A DNA stretch of 64,000 nt from Bacteroidales bacterium (GCA_017479705.1 JAFVCA010000038.1:62001-126000); one strand, 5' to 3'; counted from the stretch's first letter, positions 1 through 8,784 are shown. The notes: a model not told the origin generated them from the letters alone. Program-made: numbers and translations.

Positions 1-413
1 ATGGCCTGAAAGGCATCGATGGCCACCACGCAGCCCATCATCATCACATATTCGGGATGTTCGGCATAGCCCATGGCCGCCGTCACGGGATCCAGGAACA
101 GGGCCAGCAGCAACACAAAGAGTGCGCTCACGCCGCCCACCGTCAGGGCGGAGGTGGAGAAGACGTGCGCGGCACGCTCCTTATTGTTGTTGGCAAAATA
201 GAAGAAGGTGGTCTCCATGCCGAAGGTGAGGATGACCAGCATCAGGGCGGTGTAGGCATACAACTCGGTCACCACACCGTAGCCGCCTGTGGAGGCCGCA
301 ATCTTGTAGGTATACAAGGGCACGAGCAGATAGTTCAGGAAACGCCCGACAATGCTGCTCACACCGTAAATCATCGTGTCAGAAAAGAGCCTTTTGAGTG
401 AGTTTTGAGTCAT
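1..413 (-). CDS. Polysaccharide flippase (MOP superfamily), partial
   Basis: The reverse strand from the ATG at 413 reads MTQNSLKRLFSDTMIYGVSS and stays open to the window edge, giving about 137 residues of the N-terminus. Hydrophobic segments follow one another (IVGRFLNYLLVPLYTY, then YAYTALMLVILTFGMETTFFYF, then ALTVGGVSALFVLLLALFL). A first helix ending in LLVPLYTY and a second carrying G-ET-FFYFA are typical of Wzx-type oligosaccharide flippases, which move lipid-linked glycan units across the inner membrane. The sugar transferase at 5676 fits the same surface-glycan theme. The C-terminal part lies outside the window. Family call good, substrate unknown. Confidence 0.8.
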   Translation of the reverse strand, partial: MTQNSLKRLFSDTMIYGVSSIVGRFLNYLLVPLYTYKIAASTGGYGVVTELYAYTALMLVILTFGMETTFFYFANNNKERAAHVFSTSALTVGGVSALFVLLLALFLDPVTAAMGYAEHPEYVMMMGCVVAIDAFQA

Positions 414-649
414 AATTGAGGTATTATTAATGCTTTCTAACGGAGAAATCCTAATTATATTGTAATACAAGAAAAATAATGTGTATCCCGCTCCACGATC
501 GCCATTCCAATCTTGCACAAGCCGAAAAGCGACAGGGAGTCCCATGAGGCTTTCCCAATACCAAGCTCTTATTTGCAACGGAATCCGCCGAAGGCAGTTA
601 ATTATTCTTAACTGTCCCTTTCGGCAGTTGCAAGTACAGATATTTTTTG

Positions 650-658
650 TACTTTTGC
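650..658 (+). promoter_or_regulatory. Bacteroidota -7 box for the GH20-like gene
   Basis: TACTTTTGC fits the TAnnTTTG(C/T) -7 consensus of the Bacteroidota housekeeping sigma factor. GTTG at 627-630 lies 19 bases upstream as a weak -33 box. It sits just before the ATG at 668, so the 5' UTR would be only a few bases, and this rules against the upstream TTG at 647 as the start. Confidence 0.6.
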
Positions 659-667
659 AATTCAAAT

Positions 668-2533
668 ATGGACGGACACCACAGCAAAACACGGCTCATT
701 CTGCTTGTCTTCACGATGCTCATGGCGATGGCCTCGTGCGGCAAGAAAGTGCAGGTAACGGACTATGCCATCATTCCCGAGCCAGAATACATTGTGCAGA
801 AAGGGCGCTCGTACACCCTCTCGTCCTCCACACGCCTGTGCTTTACCAACCTGGGGCGCAACACTCCTACCGCCAAATACATTGCCAACACCCTGCGACG
901 CATGCATGTGCGTCCGGCCTTTATTGGCACCCCCGATAGCGACTGCATCCTCTTCTCCCTCAACGACACCCTCAATCCCGAGCTGGGCGACGAGGGCTAC
1001 CTGCTGCAAGTGCTGCCGGACGGCATTTTCATCAGTGCCAATACCGAGGCGGGGCTGCTATACGCCTTCGAGACATTTGTCCAGATGCTCCCGCCGGACA
1101 TTCTCACCACCTCCTACGCCCACATCACCCTGCCCGAATGCACCATTCTGGACCGTCCCCGCTTCCCCTGGCGAGGCAGCCAGTTGGATGTGTGTCGCCA
1201 CTTCTTCACCGTCAAGCAAATCAAACGCCACCTCGACCTCATGGTCTCCTACAAGCTCAACAAGTTCGTCTGGCATCTGGCCGACGACCAAGGCTGGCGC
1301 ATAGAGATAGACTCCTACCCTGCCCTCACCGACGTCGGAGCCTGGCGTGTGGACCGCACCGACTACCCTTGGGGCAGCGCCCCGCCCCCACGTCCCGGCG
1401 AGGAGGCCTCCTATGGAGGATTCTACACCCCTGCTGACATTGCCGAGGTGGTTGAATATGCCGCCCAGCGCAACATTGAGGTCATCCCCTCCATCGACAT
1501 CCCCGGCCATTGCAGTGCCATCCTTGCCGCCTATCCCGCCTTGGGGTGCGACGGGCAGCCCCGCACCGTGGCTTCGGGTCCTTGCTGGCCCCACGACGCC
1601 ACACTCTGCATCGGCAACGACTCCACTCTCCCCTTCCTCTTCAACGTCCTCGACTGCATCTCTGCCCTCTTCCCTTCGGAATATATACACATCGGCTGCA
1701 GTCCCTGTTCCACCGAACCGTGGGAGCAGTGCCCACGCTGCCAATCCCTTAAACGCCACCTTGGGCTCAACACGGATGCCGAACTGCAAGGATGGCTTGT
1801 GGGGCAGGTGGCCGACCACCTTTCCCGCAAAGGCAAGCGCATCATGGGCTGGGACGACATGCTGGACTGCGGACCCATACCTGCCGATGCCCTCGTGACC
1901 GTTGCACGGGGCGACAGCGTCGCCTCCATTGCAGCCCTGTTGGCACAAGGCATCATCAACGCCGACCCCAACTACTGCTGTTTTGACTACTACCAAGCCG
2001 ACTCCCTCTATCATCCCACCGCCACGCCACAATTGCTCACCCTCCATCAGGCATACCGTTTCGACCCCATGCCGCACAACTTCCCTTCCGCACAACAAAG
2101 CCATGCGCTGGGTTCTCTCTGCCTACTCTGGACGGACCACATCAACACCTACGACCAAGCCGAATACCAGCTCCTGCCGCGGTTGTGCGGCTTTGCCGAA
2201 TGCCTCTGGTCTAAGCCGGAGAACAAGGACTGGAACCATTTCCGCCAAAAGATTGAGCAACACAAAACACGGCTTGCCGCCAGCGGCTACAACCATTGCC
2301 CCGGCTCCTTCCAGCCCCTCATCACCCGCTCGTTGCAGGGCGACCAGCTGCTTGTCACCATCGACACGGAGGTCTCCGGCTGCTTCATCTATTACACCAC
2401 CGACGGGAGCGACCCCACGCCCGAGTCCGCCGTCTACACCTCTCCCCTGCTCCTCCCCCGCGGCACCATCCTCCGCACCCTCACCTACTACCAAGGACAG
2501 CAGCACGAAGGCATATACAGTTACAAACTTTAG
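668..2533 (+). CDS. GH20-family beta-hexosaminidase-like lipoprotein with altered active site
   Basis: The product is 621 residues. A signal peptide ends in the lipobox MASC (Cys24), so it is probably anchored in the envelope. The GH20 barrel is clear from DVCRHFFTVKQIKRHLD, KLNKFVWHLADDQGWRIEI and the late WDDMLD segment. The C-terminus carries a chitobiase-type domain (IYYTTDGSDPTPES). GH20 enzymes remove terminal N-acetylhexosamines using an Asp-Glu pair in the motif HIGGDE. Here the same place reads HIGCSP (His341 to Pro346), so both catalytic residues are replaced by Ser345 and Pro346. The family assignment is secure, but ordinary hydrolase activity is doubtful: it may be a binding protein or a decayed enzyme. 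The start at 668 is chosen over an in-frame TTG at 647, which overlaps the promoter. The EamA gene follows after 21 bases. Confidence 0.85.
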   Translation: MDGHHSKTRLILLVFTMLMAMASCGKKVQVTDYAIIPEPEYIVQKGRSYTLSSSTRLCFTNLGRNTPTAKYIANTLRRMHVRPAFIGTPDSDCILFSLNDTLNPELGDEGYLLQVLPDGIFISANTEAGLLYAFETFVQMLPPDILTTSYAHITLPECTILDRPRFPWRGSQLDVCRHFFTVKQIKRHLDLMVSYKLNKFVWHLADDQGWRIEIDSYPALTDVGAWRVDRTDYPWGSAPPPRPGEEASYGGFYTPADIAEVVEYAAQRNIEVIPSIDIPGHCSAILAAYPALGCDGQPRTVASGPCWPHDATLCIGNDSTLPFLFNVLDCISALFPSEYIHIGCSPCSTEPWEQCPRCQSLKRHLGLNTDAELQGWLVGQVADHLSRKGKRIMGWDDMLDCGPIPADALVTVARGDSVASIAALLAQGIINADPNYCCFDYYQADSLYHPTATPQLLTLHQAYRFDPMPHNFPSAQQSHALGSLCLLWTDHINTYDQAEYQLLPRLCGFAECLWSKPENKDWNHFRQKIEQHKTRLAASGYNHCPGSFQPLITRSLQGDQLLVTIDTEVSGCFIYYTTDGSDPTPESAVYTSPLLLPRGTILRTLTYYQGQQHEGIYSYKL

Positions 2534-2554
2534 CCCTCAATCCATCCGCTTTCA

Positions 2555-3460
2555 ATGAAGAAAACACTTGTCTACACCCTCCTCGCCTTGGCCGCCATCA
2601 TCTGGGGCGTAAGCTTCATCATCACCAAACAGCTCTTTGTCACCCAGCCGCACATCACCGTGCTCATCATCCTTACCTTCCGGCTTTTCCTGGCTTCTGT
2701 CATCACCATCCCCGCGCTCCTCCTGATGCGCAAACTGGAGCCCATCCAGCGGGGTGACCTCAAGTGGTTCCTCCTCTTAGCCTTTTGCGAACCGTTCATC
2801 TACAGCATCTGCGAAACCAGCGGTGTGCAACTCGTCAGCGGCAGCATGGCCTCCATCGTTGTGGCCACCATCCCCCTCTTCGTCCCCTTTGGCATGGCTG
2901 CCGCCTACCGTGAGAAAATACGTCCCGTCACCCTTGCAGGCATTCTGCTCTCGCTTGTCGGGCTCTCCGTCATGCTGCTTTTCGGTGCTGGTGCCGACGG
3001 CTCCAACCTCGACGCCAACCCCCTCGGACTGGCATGGCTTGCCGGGGCCGTGTTCATTGCCGTCATCTTCACCATCCTGCTCGTCAAGCTGGTGGGGCGC
3101 TACAAGCCCTTCACCATCACGGCCTATCAGAACCTCTTCGGCTGCCTCTATTTCATTCCCCTCATGCTGCTCATCGACGGCTCCCACCTGCCCCAGCTCT
3201 CCTACACACCCCAATTCTTCCTCCTCCTACTGGTGTTGGGTGTGTTCTGCAGCACGCTGGCCTACGTCTTCTACAACATCGGCGTGGCGCAGCTCGGAGC
3301 CACTGCCGCCTGCATCTTCACCAATGTCATCCCCGGCTTCTCGCTCATTGCCGCCATCCTCATCGGGCAGGAACAGCTCACCTGGTCCAAACCCATCGGC
3401 ATGGTCATCGTCGTGGCTGGCGTGGTGCTGGCCCAAATCCCGCCACGCGGCAAGAAGTGA
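2555..3460 (+). CDS. EamA/DMT-family transporter
   Basis: The product is 301 residues and almost entirely hydrophobic, with about ten membrane helices. It begins MKKTLVYTLLALAAIIWGVSF, and the AAIIWGVSFIITK stretch is the usual start of EamA (drug/metabolite) transporters. The two-repeat layout shows in a second block beginning near YKPFTITAYQNLFGCLYF. These inner-membrane proteins export or import small metabolites, and the substrate cannot be read from sequence. It starts 21 bases after the GH20-like gene, so the two probably share a transcript. It faces the phosphoesterase gene end to end. Confidence 0.85.
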   Translation: MKKTLVYTLLALAAIIWGVSFIITKQLFVTQPHITVLIILTFRLFLASVITIPALLLMRKLEPIQRGDLKWFLLLAFCEPFIYSICETSGVQLVSGSMASIVVATIPLFVPFGMAAAYREKIRPVTLAGILLSLVGLSVMLLFGAGADGSNLDANPLGLAWLAGAVFIAVIFTILLVKLVGRYKPFTITAYQNLFGCLYFIPLMLLIDGSHLPQLSYTPQFFLLLLVLGVFCSTLAYVFYNIGVAQLGATAACIFTNVIPGFSLIAAILIGQEQLTWSKPIGMVIVVAGVVLAQIPPRGKK

Positions 3461-3520
3461 ATGCGTGCATGACCGGCGTGCCAACCCTGAGCGCATCAAC
3501 ACGTTCACACATCGACACGC

Positions 3521-4018
3521 TCACTGCATCGCCGTTTTCGGGAAATCCAGAATCTCCATCTCCTTGGGTTCGCCGTCAATCACAAAGCGCACCAGCGTGC
3601 TGACCTTGTGGAACCCCACGCGCCCCGCGGCACCCGGATTGATGTGCAGCAGCTCCAGCTCCTTGTCGTACATCACCTTCAGGATATGGCTGTGGCCGCA
3701 TACATAGATGTCTGGCCGCTCGCTTTTCAGCACAGCCAGCATCTCCTTGGGGTAGTGCCCCGGCCATCCCCCGATGTGGGTCATCATCACCTTCAACCCC
3801 TCGCAGTCGAACAGCTGCGTCTTCGGCACATCATAATGCATCTCATAATCATCCATATTGCCATACACAGCCCTCACCGTCCACCGCTCGCGCAGGGGTT
3901 CCAGCACGCCGCGCCCTATGTCGCCGGCATGCCACAACTCGTCGCAGTCCTTGAAGAACGTATACACCTGCCGGGGCACAGTCCCGTGCGTGTCGCTCAG
4001 CACTCCTATGCGTCTCAT
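3521..4018 (-). CDS. YfcE/MJ0936-type metallophosphoesterase
   Basis: The product is 165 residues, the usual size for small calcineurin-like phosphodiesterases. The metal-binding motifs are all present and in order: GVLSDTHG (D and H), HAGDIG, VYGNMDD, MTHIGG and CGHSHI, followed by NPGAAG. These enzymes are cytoplasmic and hydrolyse phosphodiesters with a dinuclear metal site; the physiological substrate is unknown. Its ATG overlaps the TGA of the upstream ATPase gene in an ATGA quartet, so translation is probably coupled and the two form one operon. Confidence 0.88.
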   Translation of the reverse strand: MRRIGVLSDTHGTVPRQVYTFFKDCDELWHAGDIGRGVLEPLRERWTVRAVYGNMDDYEMHYDVPKTQLFDCEGLKVMMTHIGGWPGHYPKEMLAVLKSERPDIYVCGHSHILKVMYDKELELLHINPGAAGRVGFHKVSTLVRFVIDGEPKEMEILDFPKTAMQ

Positions 4019-4563
4019 TCGTTGGCGTGGATTTCGGCAAGATTCTCTATCACCATTTCCTTCAAATACTTCAGTATTGAGAGGTCGTTCATGCTCATGC
4101 CGCCCAAGGCCTCTTTTACCTCGTCCGTGTCGAACACAAACTCGCCCTCGTCGGTGGTGTAAGTGATGATGAAATGAATCTCCTCATGCTGCGACACCAG
4201 CATCACCAACGAACCCGCCAAATCGCCCATCGGGGGGCGGTCCCAGTGGTTGTGCTGGAACCAGAACTCCAAGCGCGTCCCTTTGCCCAGCTCGCTCTCC
4301 AACTTCATGCCCCCGCCGCAGTTCTCCGTGTTCATCTTGATGAGCGGCAAGCCGAGACCCACCTTGCGGGTGGTGCGCGAGGTGGTGTAAGGGTCCGTCA
4401 CCCGCGCCAGAAACTCCGGCGACATCCCCTTGCCGTTGTCTTCAATGACGAAGTGGAAGTCGTTGTCCTTTATACTGTCACGGATTGTCAGCTTCACCTC
4501 CGTCGAGTTGGCGGCAGTCGAATTCTCCATCAAATCATACACATGCATCGATAATTCTTTCAT
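4015..4563 (-). CDS. HATPase_c (GHKL) ATP-binding protein
   Basis: The product is 182 residues. A stand-alone GHKL ATPase domain is visible: an N-box-like MENSTAANST, a G1 box DNGKGM and a G2 box GLGLPL. There is no histidine phosphorylation domain or membrane segment, so it is not a complete sensor kinase. The C-terminal 80 residues hold no domain I recognise. Proteins of this type bind ATP and may act as anti-sigma-like or partner kinases, but no target can be named. It has its own promoter upstream and is translationally coupled to the phosphoesterase gene. Confidence 0.75.
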   Translation of the reverse strand: MKELSMHVYDLMENSTAANSTEVKLTIRDSIKDNDFHFVIEDNGKGMSPEFLARVTDPYTTSRTTRKVGLGLPLIKMNTENCGGGMKLESELGKGTRLEFWFQHNHWDRPPMGDLAGSLVMLVSQHEEIHFIITYTTDEGEFVFDTDEVKEALGGMSMNDLSILKYLKEMVIENLAEIHANE

Positions 4564-4584
4564 AATAACTCATATTTTTTCACT

Positions 4585-4593
4585 GCAAAGATA
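4585..4593 (-). promoter_or_regulatory. Bacteroidota -7 box for the ATPase-phosphoesterase operon
   Basis: The reverse strand reads TATCTTTGC, a perfect TAnnTTTGC element, 22 bases upstream of the ATG at 4563. Confidence 0.65.
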
Positions 4594-4625
4594 CTAAAAA
4601 AAACATTAAAGCGTTACATACAGGT

Positions 4626-5570
4626 ATGATTTTTTCGAAAAAGACTATCCAGACAATACTCGCATGCTTGCTAACCGCACTGACAGTCAGCTCATGCGAA
4701 AAATTCAAAGGGAACACCGAAGTGCCTGCCTACCTCCATGTAGACCGCATTGTTGTGGGTCCACAGGCGCAAAATGCGCCCTCCACCGAGCCCGGTTTCT
4801 ACTCCTCCATCATCGACGCCGCTCAGATAGTGTGCTATTTTGAGGGCGACGCCGCCGAAACCACCCTGGGCGTTTTCCAGCTTCCCATCACCGCCCCCGT
4901 GCTCCATCACGGCGCCATCAAGTACATCAAGGTCATCCCCGTCATCAAGCAAAACGGCCAGTCCGGCACCCGCATTGCCTACCCCTTCTTCCAGACCATC
5001 CGGCTTGACAACGTCGTCACCGCTGCCGACAGCGTCACCAACCTCGGCAAATTCAACGCCGCAGACTCCACCTGGACCCTCACCGCACACTACCTGCCCC
5101 TGGACCAGATGAACATACTGATGCAGGACTACTTCGAGCCCACCAGCTTCTCCACCAACTTCGACAGCACCTTCACCTGGGTCAGGGACAGTGCCTCCGC
5201 CGCCTGCACAGGCAAAGGCTTCGGCATGCTCACCATCCCGGACACCCTCTCCACCGCCACCTTCTCCATCCTCACCAACCTCACCCCAAAAACGGGGCAA
5301 GTGCTCTACTTAGAAATGGACTACCAGACCGACCTCGAACTCTACATCAACCTGATGGGATTCCGTAACGGCACCAGCGGCACCGCCTCGTCAGTCCCCG
5401 TCATGTGCCTCGTGCCCAACCAGAAATGGCAAAAAATCTACATCAACCTTGGCCGTGCGTGGAGCGTCTACAACTACAACACCCCCATCACCGTCTTCTT
5501 CCAGCTTGCCAACCCCAACCTTACCGGGGGTAGCGTCCGTCTCGACAACGTAAAGATTATCACCCTATAG
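4626..5570 (+). CDS. Lipoprotein of unknown function
   Basis: The product is 314 residues with a signal peptide ending in the lipobox TVSSC (Cys24). After it comes a mature part rich in beta-type sequence (for example YLHVDRIVVGP, GTRIAYPFFQTIRLDN) and a C-terminal half resembling a carbohydrate-binding jelly roll (FEPTSFSTNFDST near 166, ending GGSVRLDNVKIITL). I recognise no catalytic motif. It lies divergent to the ATPase gene and 105 bases before the sugar transferase. It is probably an outer-membrane or periplasmic surface lipoprotein, role unknown. Confidence 0.7.
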   Translation: MIFSKKTIQTILACLLTALTVSSCEKFKGNTEVPAYLHVDRIVVGPQAQNAPSTEPGFYSSIIDAAQIVCYFEGDAAETTLGVFQLPITAPVLHHGAIKYIKVIPVIKQNGQSGTRIAYPFFQTIRLDNVVTAADSVTNLGKFNAADSTWTLTAHYLPLDQMNILMQDYFEPTSFSTNFDSTFTWVRDSASAACTGKGFGMLTIPDTLSTATFSILTNLTPKTGQVLYLEMDYQTDLELYINLMGFRNGTSGTASSVPVMCLVPNQKWQKIYINLGRAWSVYNYNTPITVFFQLANPNLTGGSVRLDNVKIITL

Positions 5571-5675
5571 CCCCACCCGTTTGCCGCCGCTCCGTCCGGG
5601 CACACCTCTGCCCCGGCATGCGGCGCCGACGACTTCATTTTCCACCTCATTAACAACTAAAAACCTTCTGCCACA

Positions 5676-7109
5676 ATGAATGCACAACGGGTCACAGCCC
5701 GATATATAATATTCGATGTGTTGAGTGCCATGGCCGCCTGGGCCTTGCTCTTCATGTTCCGCAAAGTAGGGTTCGAACACCTGGCGCCGGGCCAGTTAGG
5801 CACCGTCTTCGCCGATGCCAACCTGTGGCGCGGCATCGCCATCGTCCCCTTGGGATGGATAGCCCTCTACACCATCCAAGGCACCTACAAGAACGTACTG
5901 CGCAAATCCCGACTCAAAGAGCTGCAGCAAACCGCCACCGCCACCCTCATCGGCACCGTGGTCCTCTTCTTCGTCCTCCTGCTGGACGACGAGGTGGGCG
6001 TCCGCAGCAACTACTACCTCTCCCTCCTCTTCCTCCTCGTGGTCCACTTCGTCCTCACCTACTGCTGCCGCCTCGTGCAGACCTCCGCCACCGTGCGCCG
6101 CGTCCACAACCGCCAGCTGGGCTTCCCCACCCTCCTCATCGGCAGCCACAGCAAAGCCTACCAGACCTACCTCGACCTCGAAAACCAGGAACGCTACTCC
6201 GGCAACATCTTCACCGGCTTTGTCGAAGTGGAAGGCAACCCCTCGACCCAATCGTGCGAAAGCCGCTTAGCCTCCGTCATGCCGCGCCTCGGCACCACCG
6301 CCGACGTGCCACGCCTCATTGCCGAACACCACATCGAGGAAGTAATCATCGCCGTCGAAGACACCGAGCACACCCAAATCCAGCAGATACTCCGCACCCT
6401 TGACGGCTGCGGACAGGTAATCATCAAAATCACCCCCGACGCCCGCGACATCATCCTCGGCATGGTGCGCGTGGACAGCATCTTCCACTCACCCCTCATC
6501 ACCATCAACACCCGCCTCATGGAAGAGTGGCAATACAGCGTCAAACGCCTGTGCGACATTGTCCTCTCCATCCTGGCCTTAGTGGTGCTCAGCCCCGTGT
6601 TCCTCGTCACGGCCATCATCGTCAAGTGCACCAGCCCCGGCCCCGTCTTCTACGCCCAGGAACGCATCGGCTACAAAGGCAAGCCCTTCAAAATGCACAA
6701 ATTCCGCAGCATGTACACCGATGCCGAAGCCTACGGCCCCGCCCTCTCGCGCGACGACGACCCGCGCATCACCCCCTTTGGCCGTTTCATGCGCAAAGTA
6801 CGCCTTGACGAGATCCCCCAGTTCTACAACGTCCTCAAAGGCACCATGTCCATTGTCGGCTACCGCCCCGAACGCCAGTTCTACATAGACCAAATCGTCA
6901 AACGCTGCCCCGAATACCTCCTCCTTCAGCGCATCAAACCCGGCATCACCTCCTGGGGACAAGTCAAATACGGCTACGCCAGCACCGTCGACGAGATGTG
7001 CGAACGCCTCAAATACGACCTCCTCTACATGGAAAACATGTCCATCACCACCGACATCAAAATCCTCATCTACACCGTCTTCATCATCTTCGAAGGCCGG
7101 GGAAAATAG
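5676..7109 (+). CDS. Polyprenyl glycosylphosphotransferase (initiating sugar transferase)
   Basis: The product is 477 residues. The N-terminal half has four membrane helices and a CoA-binding-like domain (TLLIGSHSKAYQTYLDLEN). The C-terminal catalytic part begins with the re-entrant helix KRLCDIVLSILALVVLSP and carries the signatures KFRSMYTDAE, RLDEIPQFYNVLKG and YRPERQFY, all typical of the PNPT family (WcaJ/WbaP type). Such enzymes transfer a sugar phosphate to undecaprenyl phosphate at the inner membrane and start capsule, O-antigen or exopolysaccharide synthesis. The length is normal for the family. No other capsule glycosyltransferases are nearby, so the sugar cannot be inferred. Confidence 0.9.
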   Translation: MNAQRVTARYIIFDVLSAMAAWALLFMFRKVGFEHLAPGQLGTVFADANLWRGIAIVPLGWIALYTIQGTYKNVLRKSRLKELQQTATATLIGTVVLFFVLLLDDEVGVRSNYYLSLLFLLVVHFVLTYCCRLVQTSATVRRVHNRQLGFPTLLIGSHSKAYQTYLDLENQERYSGNIFTGFVEVEGNPSTQSCESRLASVMPRLGTTADVPRLIAEHHIEEVIIAVEDTEHTQIQQILRTLDGCGQVIIKITPDARDIILGMVRVDSIFHSPLITINTRLMEEWQYSVKRLCDIVLSILALVVLSPVFLVTAIIVKCTSPGPVFYAQERIGYKGKPFKMHKFRSMYTDAEAYGPALSRDDDPRITPFGRFMRKVRLDEIPQFYNVLKGTMSIVGYRPERQFYIDQIVKRCPEYLLLQRIKPGITSWGQVKYGYASTVDEMCERLKYDLLYMENMSITTDIKILIYTVFIIFEGRGK

Positions 7110-7146
7110 ACCGTGACGAATTGAAAATCAATAATTAAAAATTAAA

Positions 7147-7298
7147 ATGATTGTCCGCAATTACTACAAAAATGCCTCGAAGAGGCATAATCCTATTAAC
7201 CCCACACAAGGAACGCAGTGTGGGACATCTGAAAATCATTTCTGTATGCGTCTCGAAGAGACGCTACAAGGGATATTAGGCTGATTGCGGATAATCAT
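7147..7298. mobile_element. Small element with terminal inverted repeats (MITE/REP-like)
   Basis: The ends are ATGATTGTCCGCAAT at 7147-7161 and its inverted copy at 7284-7298, matching at 14 of 15 positions. Inside lie three perfect 7-base-pair hairpins: ATGCCTC-GAA-GAGGCAT at 7172-7188, CCCACAC with GTGTGGG at 7201-7224, and GCGTCTC-GAA-GAGACGC at 7248-7264. There is no coding capacity. The flanks are AT-rich on both sides. This looks like a non-autonomous element, or possibly a folded RNA between two genes. Confidence 0.5.
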
Positions 7299-7344
7299 TA
7301 TAATTAATAATTAGAACCCAACCCAATCATTCAAAGAAGACTAA

Positions 7345-7372
7345 CACATTAACGAATTAACGCATTAACACA
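7345..7372. repeat. Short octamer minisatellite
   Basis: Three tandem octamers of the type CATTAACG, AATTAACG, CATTAACA lie just before the FKBP gene. On the other strand they match the octamer arrays at 58039 and 61961. Confidence 0.55.
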
Positions 7373-7384
7373 ATATCGCATTCT

Positions 7385-8089
7385 ATGAAAAAGACCCATT
7401 TCGTATTGTTTGCCACGGCTGCCATAGCGTTCAGCCTGGCCAGCTGCAACAGCAGCGCAGAGAAAACAGTCCTCAACAACGAGCGCGACAGCCTCAGCTG
7501 GGCAATGGGCATGAGCCTTGCCCAGACAGCCCAGAGCAATTTCTACAACTTCGACAAGGAGATTGTCCTCAAAGCCTTCGAGAGCTATCTGGCGGGCGAA
7601 AAACAACCCCTCTCCACCGACGCCTACAACGCCGCCTGCCAATACATCGGCTACCTTGCCGCCACCACTTCCCACCAGCAAGCAGAACAGAAAGTCGCCG
7701 AAAACTCCAAACGCCAGGACGAAGCCTTTGCCAAACTGGTTGCCGACAACCCCAACGTGCAGAAAGCCCCCGAAGGGTTCTACTATGAAGTGCTGCGCGA
7801 AGGCAAAGGCCCCAAAGCCGTCTATGGCAAACGGATAGAATTCGACTTCAAGGGCACCAACATGCTCACCGGCGAACTCATCGAGCAGACCTACGGCAAG
7901 CGCGGCTCGGTAATCCATGTGCTGGGCAACCCCATGTTCCAAGGCCTTATTGAAGGCATGCAGTACATGCGCGCCGGCAGCAAATACCGCTTCTACTTCC
8001 CCCACGAGAAAGTGACGGGTGCCAAGGGCGTGCCCCCCCTCACCCCGGTAATCTACGAAATCGAACTCCACACCATTTTCAACGACTGA
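7385..8089 (+). CDS. FKBP-type peptidyl-prolyl isomerase lipoprotein
   Basis: The product is 234 residues with lipobox LASC (Cys21). A Mip/FkpA-like layout follows: an alpha-helical N-terminal dimerisation part (SLSWAMGMSLAQTAQ, QAEQKVAENSKRQDEAF) and an FKBP domain from about residue 125 (YYEVLREGKGPKAVYGKRIEFDFKG, VLGNPMFQGLIEGMQYMRAG, YFPHEKVTG, YEIELHTI). These proteins assist folding of exported proteins by cis-trans isomerisation of prolyl bonds. The FKBP hallmark GxxFD is not conserved in the usual form, so isomerase activity may be weak. The gene is preceded by octamer repeats and followed by a very long hairpin. Confidence 0.85.
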   Translation: MKKTHFVLFATAAIAFSLASCNSSAEKTVLNNERDSLSWAMGMSLAQTAQSNFYNFDKEIVLKAFESYLAGEKQPLSTDAYNAACQYIGYLAATTSHQQAEQKVAENSKRQDEAFAKLVADNPNVQKAPEGFYYEVLREGKGPKAVYGKRIEFDFKGTNMLTGELIEQTYGKRGSVIHVLGNPMFQGLIEGMQYMRAGSKYRFYFPHEKVTGAKGVPPLTPVIYEIELHTIFND

Positions 8090-8123
8090 CGGCACACCCG
8101 CCTTTTGTGCGGCTGCACAACCC

Positions 8124-8174
8124 CCGTTCAACGCTCCTTCTATATTGTTTCAATATTGAAGGAGCGTTGAACGG
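8124..8174 (+). terminator. Long perfect hairpin after the FKBP gene
   Basis: Arms at 8124-8140 and 8158-8174 pair perfectly over 17 bases. After one mismatch six more pairs close a TTT loop. A short CCCTTTTT run follows some 14 bases later. It probably ends the FKBP transcript, although the stem is longer than a standard intrinsic terminator. Confidence 0.55.
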
Positions 8175-8365
8175 CATTTGAACAGCCCTTTTTCGCCCCC
8201 ACAAACAGCATCGCCACAACTCTGACTGTCAGCCCTATCCAAGTAAAATCGGCAAAGCTTTCCCCGACGCGATACGAACCGGTGCCCCGCCAAAAACAAA
8301 AAAATGCTAATCATTCATACAGGTTCATCATTTTTCGCATATCAGCAATTAGGCACATTCCATGA

Positions 8366-8593
8366 ACATCCCCATACAATTATGTGCCGATTGGTGCAAA
8401 CCATGAAATTCAAATCAAATTTAACAATACTTCAACGAGCGGGATATCAAGCCATGGACAGCAACTAACTTTTGCCAGCAGCACGGGAGAAACGATACCG
8501 TTTGTGGTCTCAAAAATAAGTCTTACAAGTCCGTTCAATATCGAGTTTCTGTCAAAGGATTATTGCCATCAAAATTTGGTGGTTACAGTTTAG
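8366..8593 (+). pseudogene. Possible gene fragment, AT-rich
   Basis: An open frame after a stop at 8363 encodes about 75 residues with a protein-like composition (GANHEIQIKFNN, GQQLTFASSTGETIPFVV, SPFNIEFLSKDYC). There is no ATG start, only an internal GTG at 8384. The stretch is clearly more AT-rich than its surroundings. It may be the tail of a decayed surface protein; no family is recognised. Confidence 0.25.
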
Positions 8594-8599
8594 ATATAC

Positions 8600-8750
8600 A
8601 CCTATCGGCTCTCCTGTAGGCTCTGACCCGCCACCGCGGGCTCCCCTCCTCAGAGGGGCTGGGGGTATGTCTCTATAACTGTCTATAGTTCATACCCCCG
8701 GCCCCTTTCAAAAGGGGAGCGGCTGCCGCGGTTAGCCTCTTCCATCGGGA
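8600..8750. repeat. GC-rich hairpin repeat, copy A
   Basis: First of three related units. It contains GACCCGCCACCGCGGGCT, the hairpin CCCCTCCTCAGAGGGG, GGGGGTATG paired with CATACCCCC, and the hairpin CCCCTTTCAAAAGGGG. No gene is visible. Confidence 0.7.
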
Positions 8751-8784
8751 TGCAGGGCTGACGCGGTTGTTTTCTTTCGTTTGG

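Noticed and set aside
647..667. TTG at 647 as start of the GH20-like gene
   Set aside because: It overlaps the -7 box, and the ATG at 668 directly precedes a good lipoprotein signal peptide.
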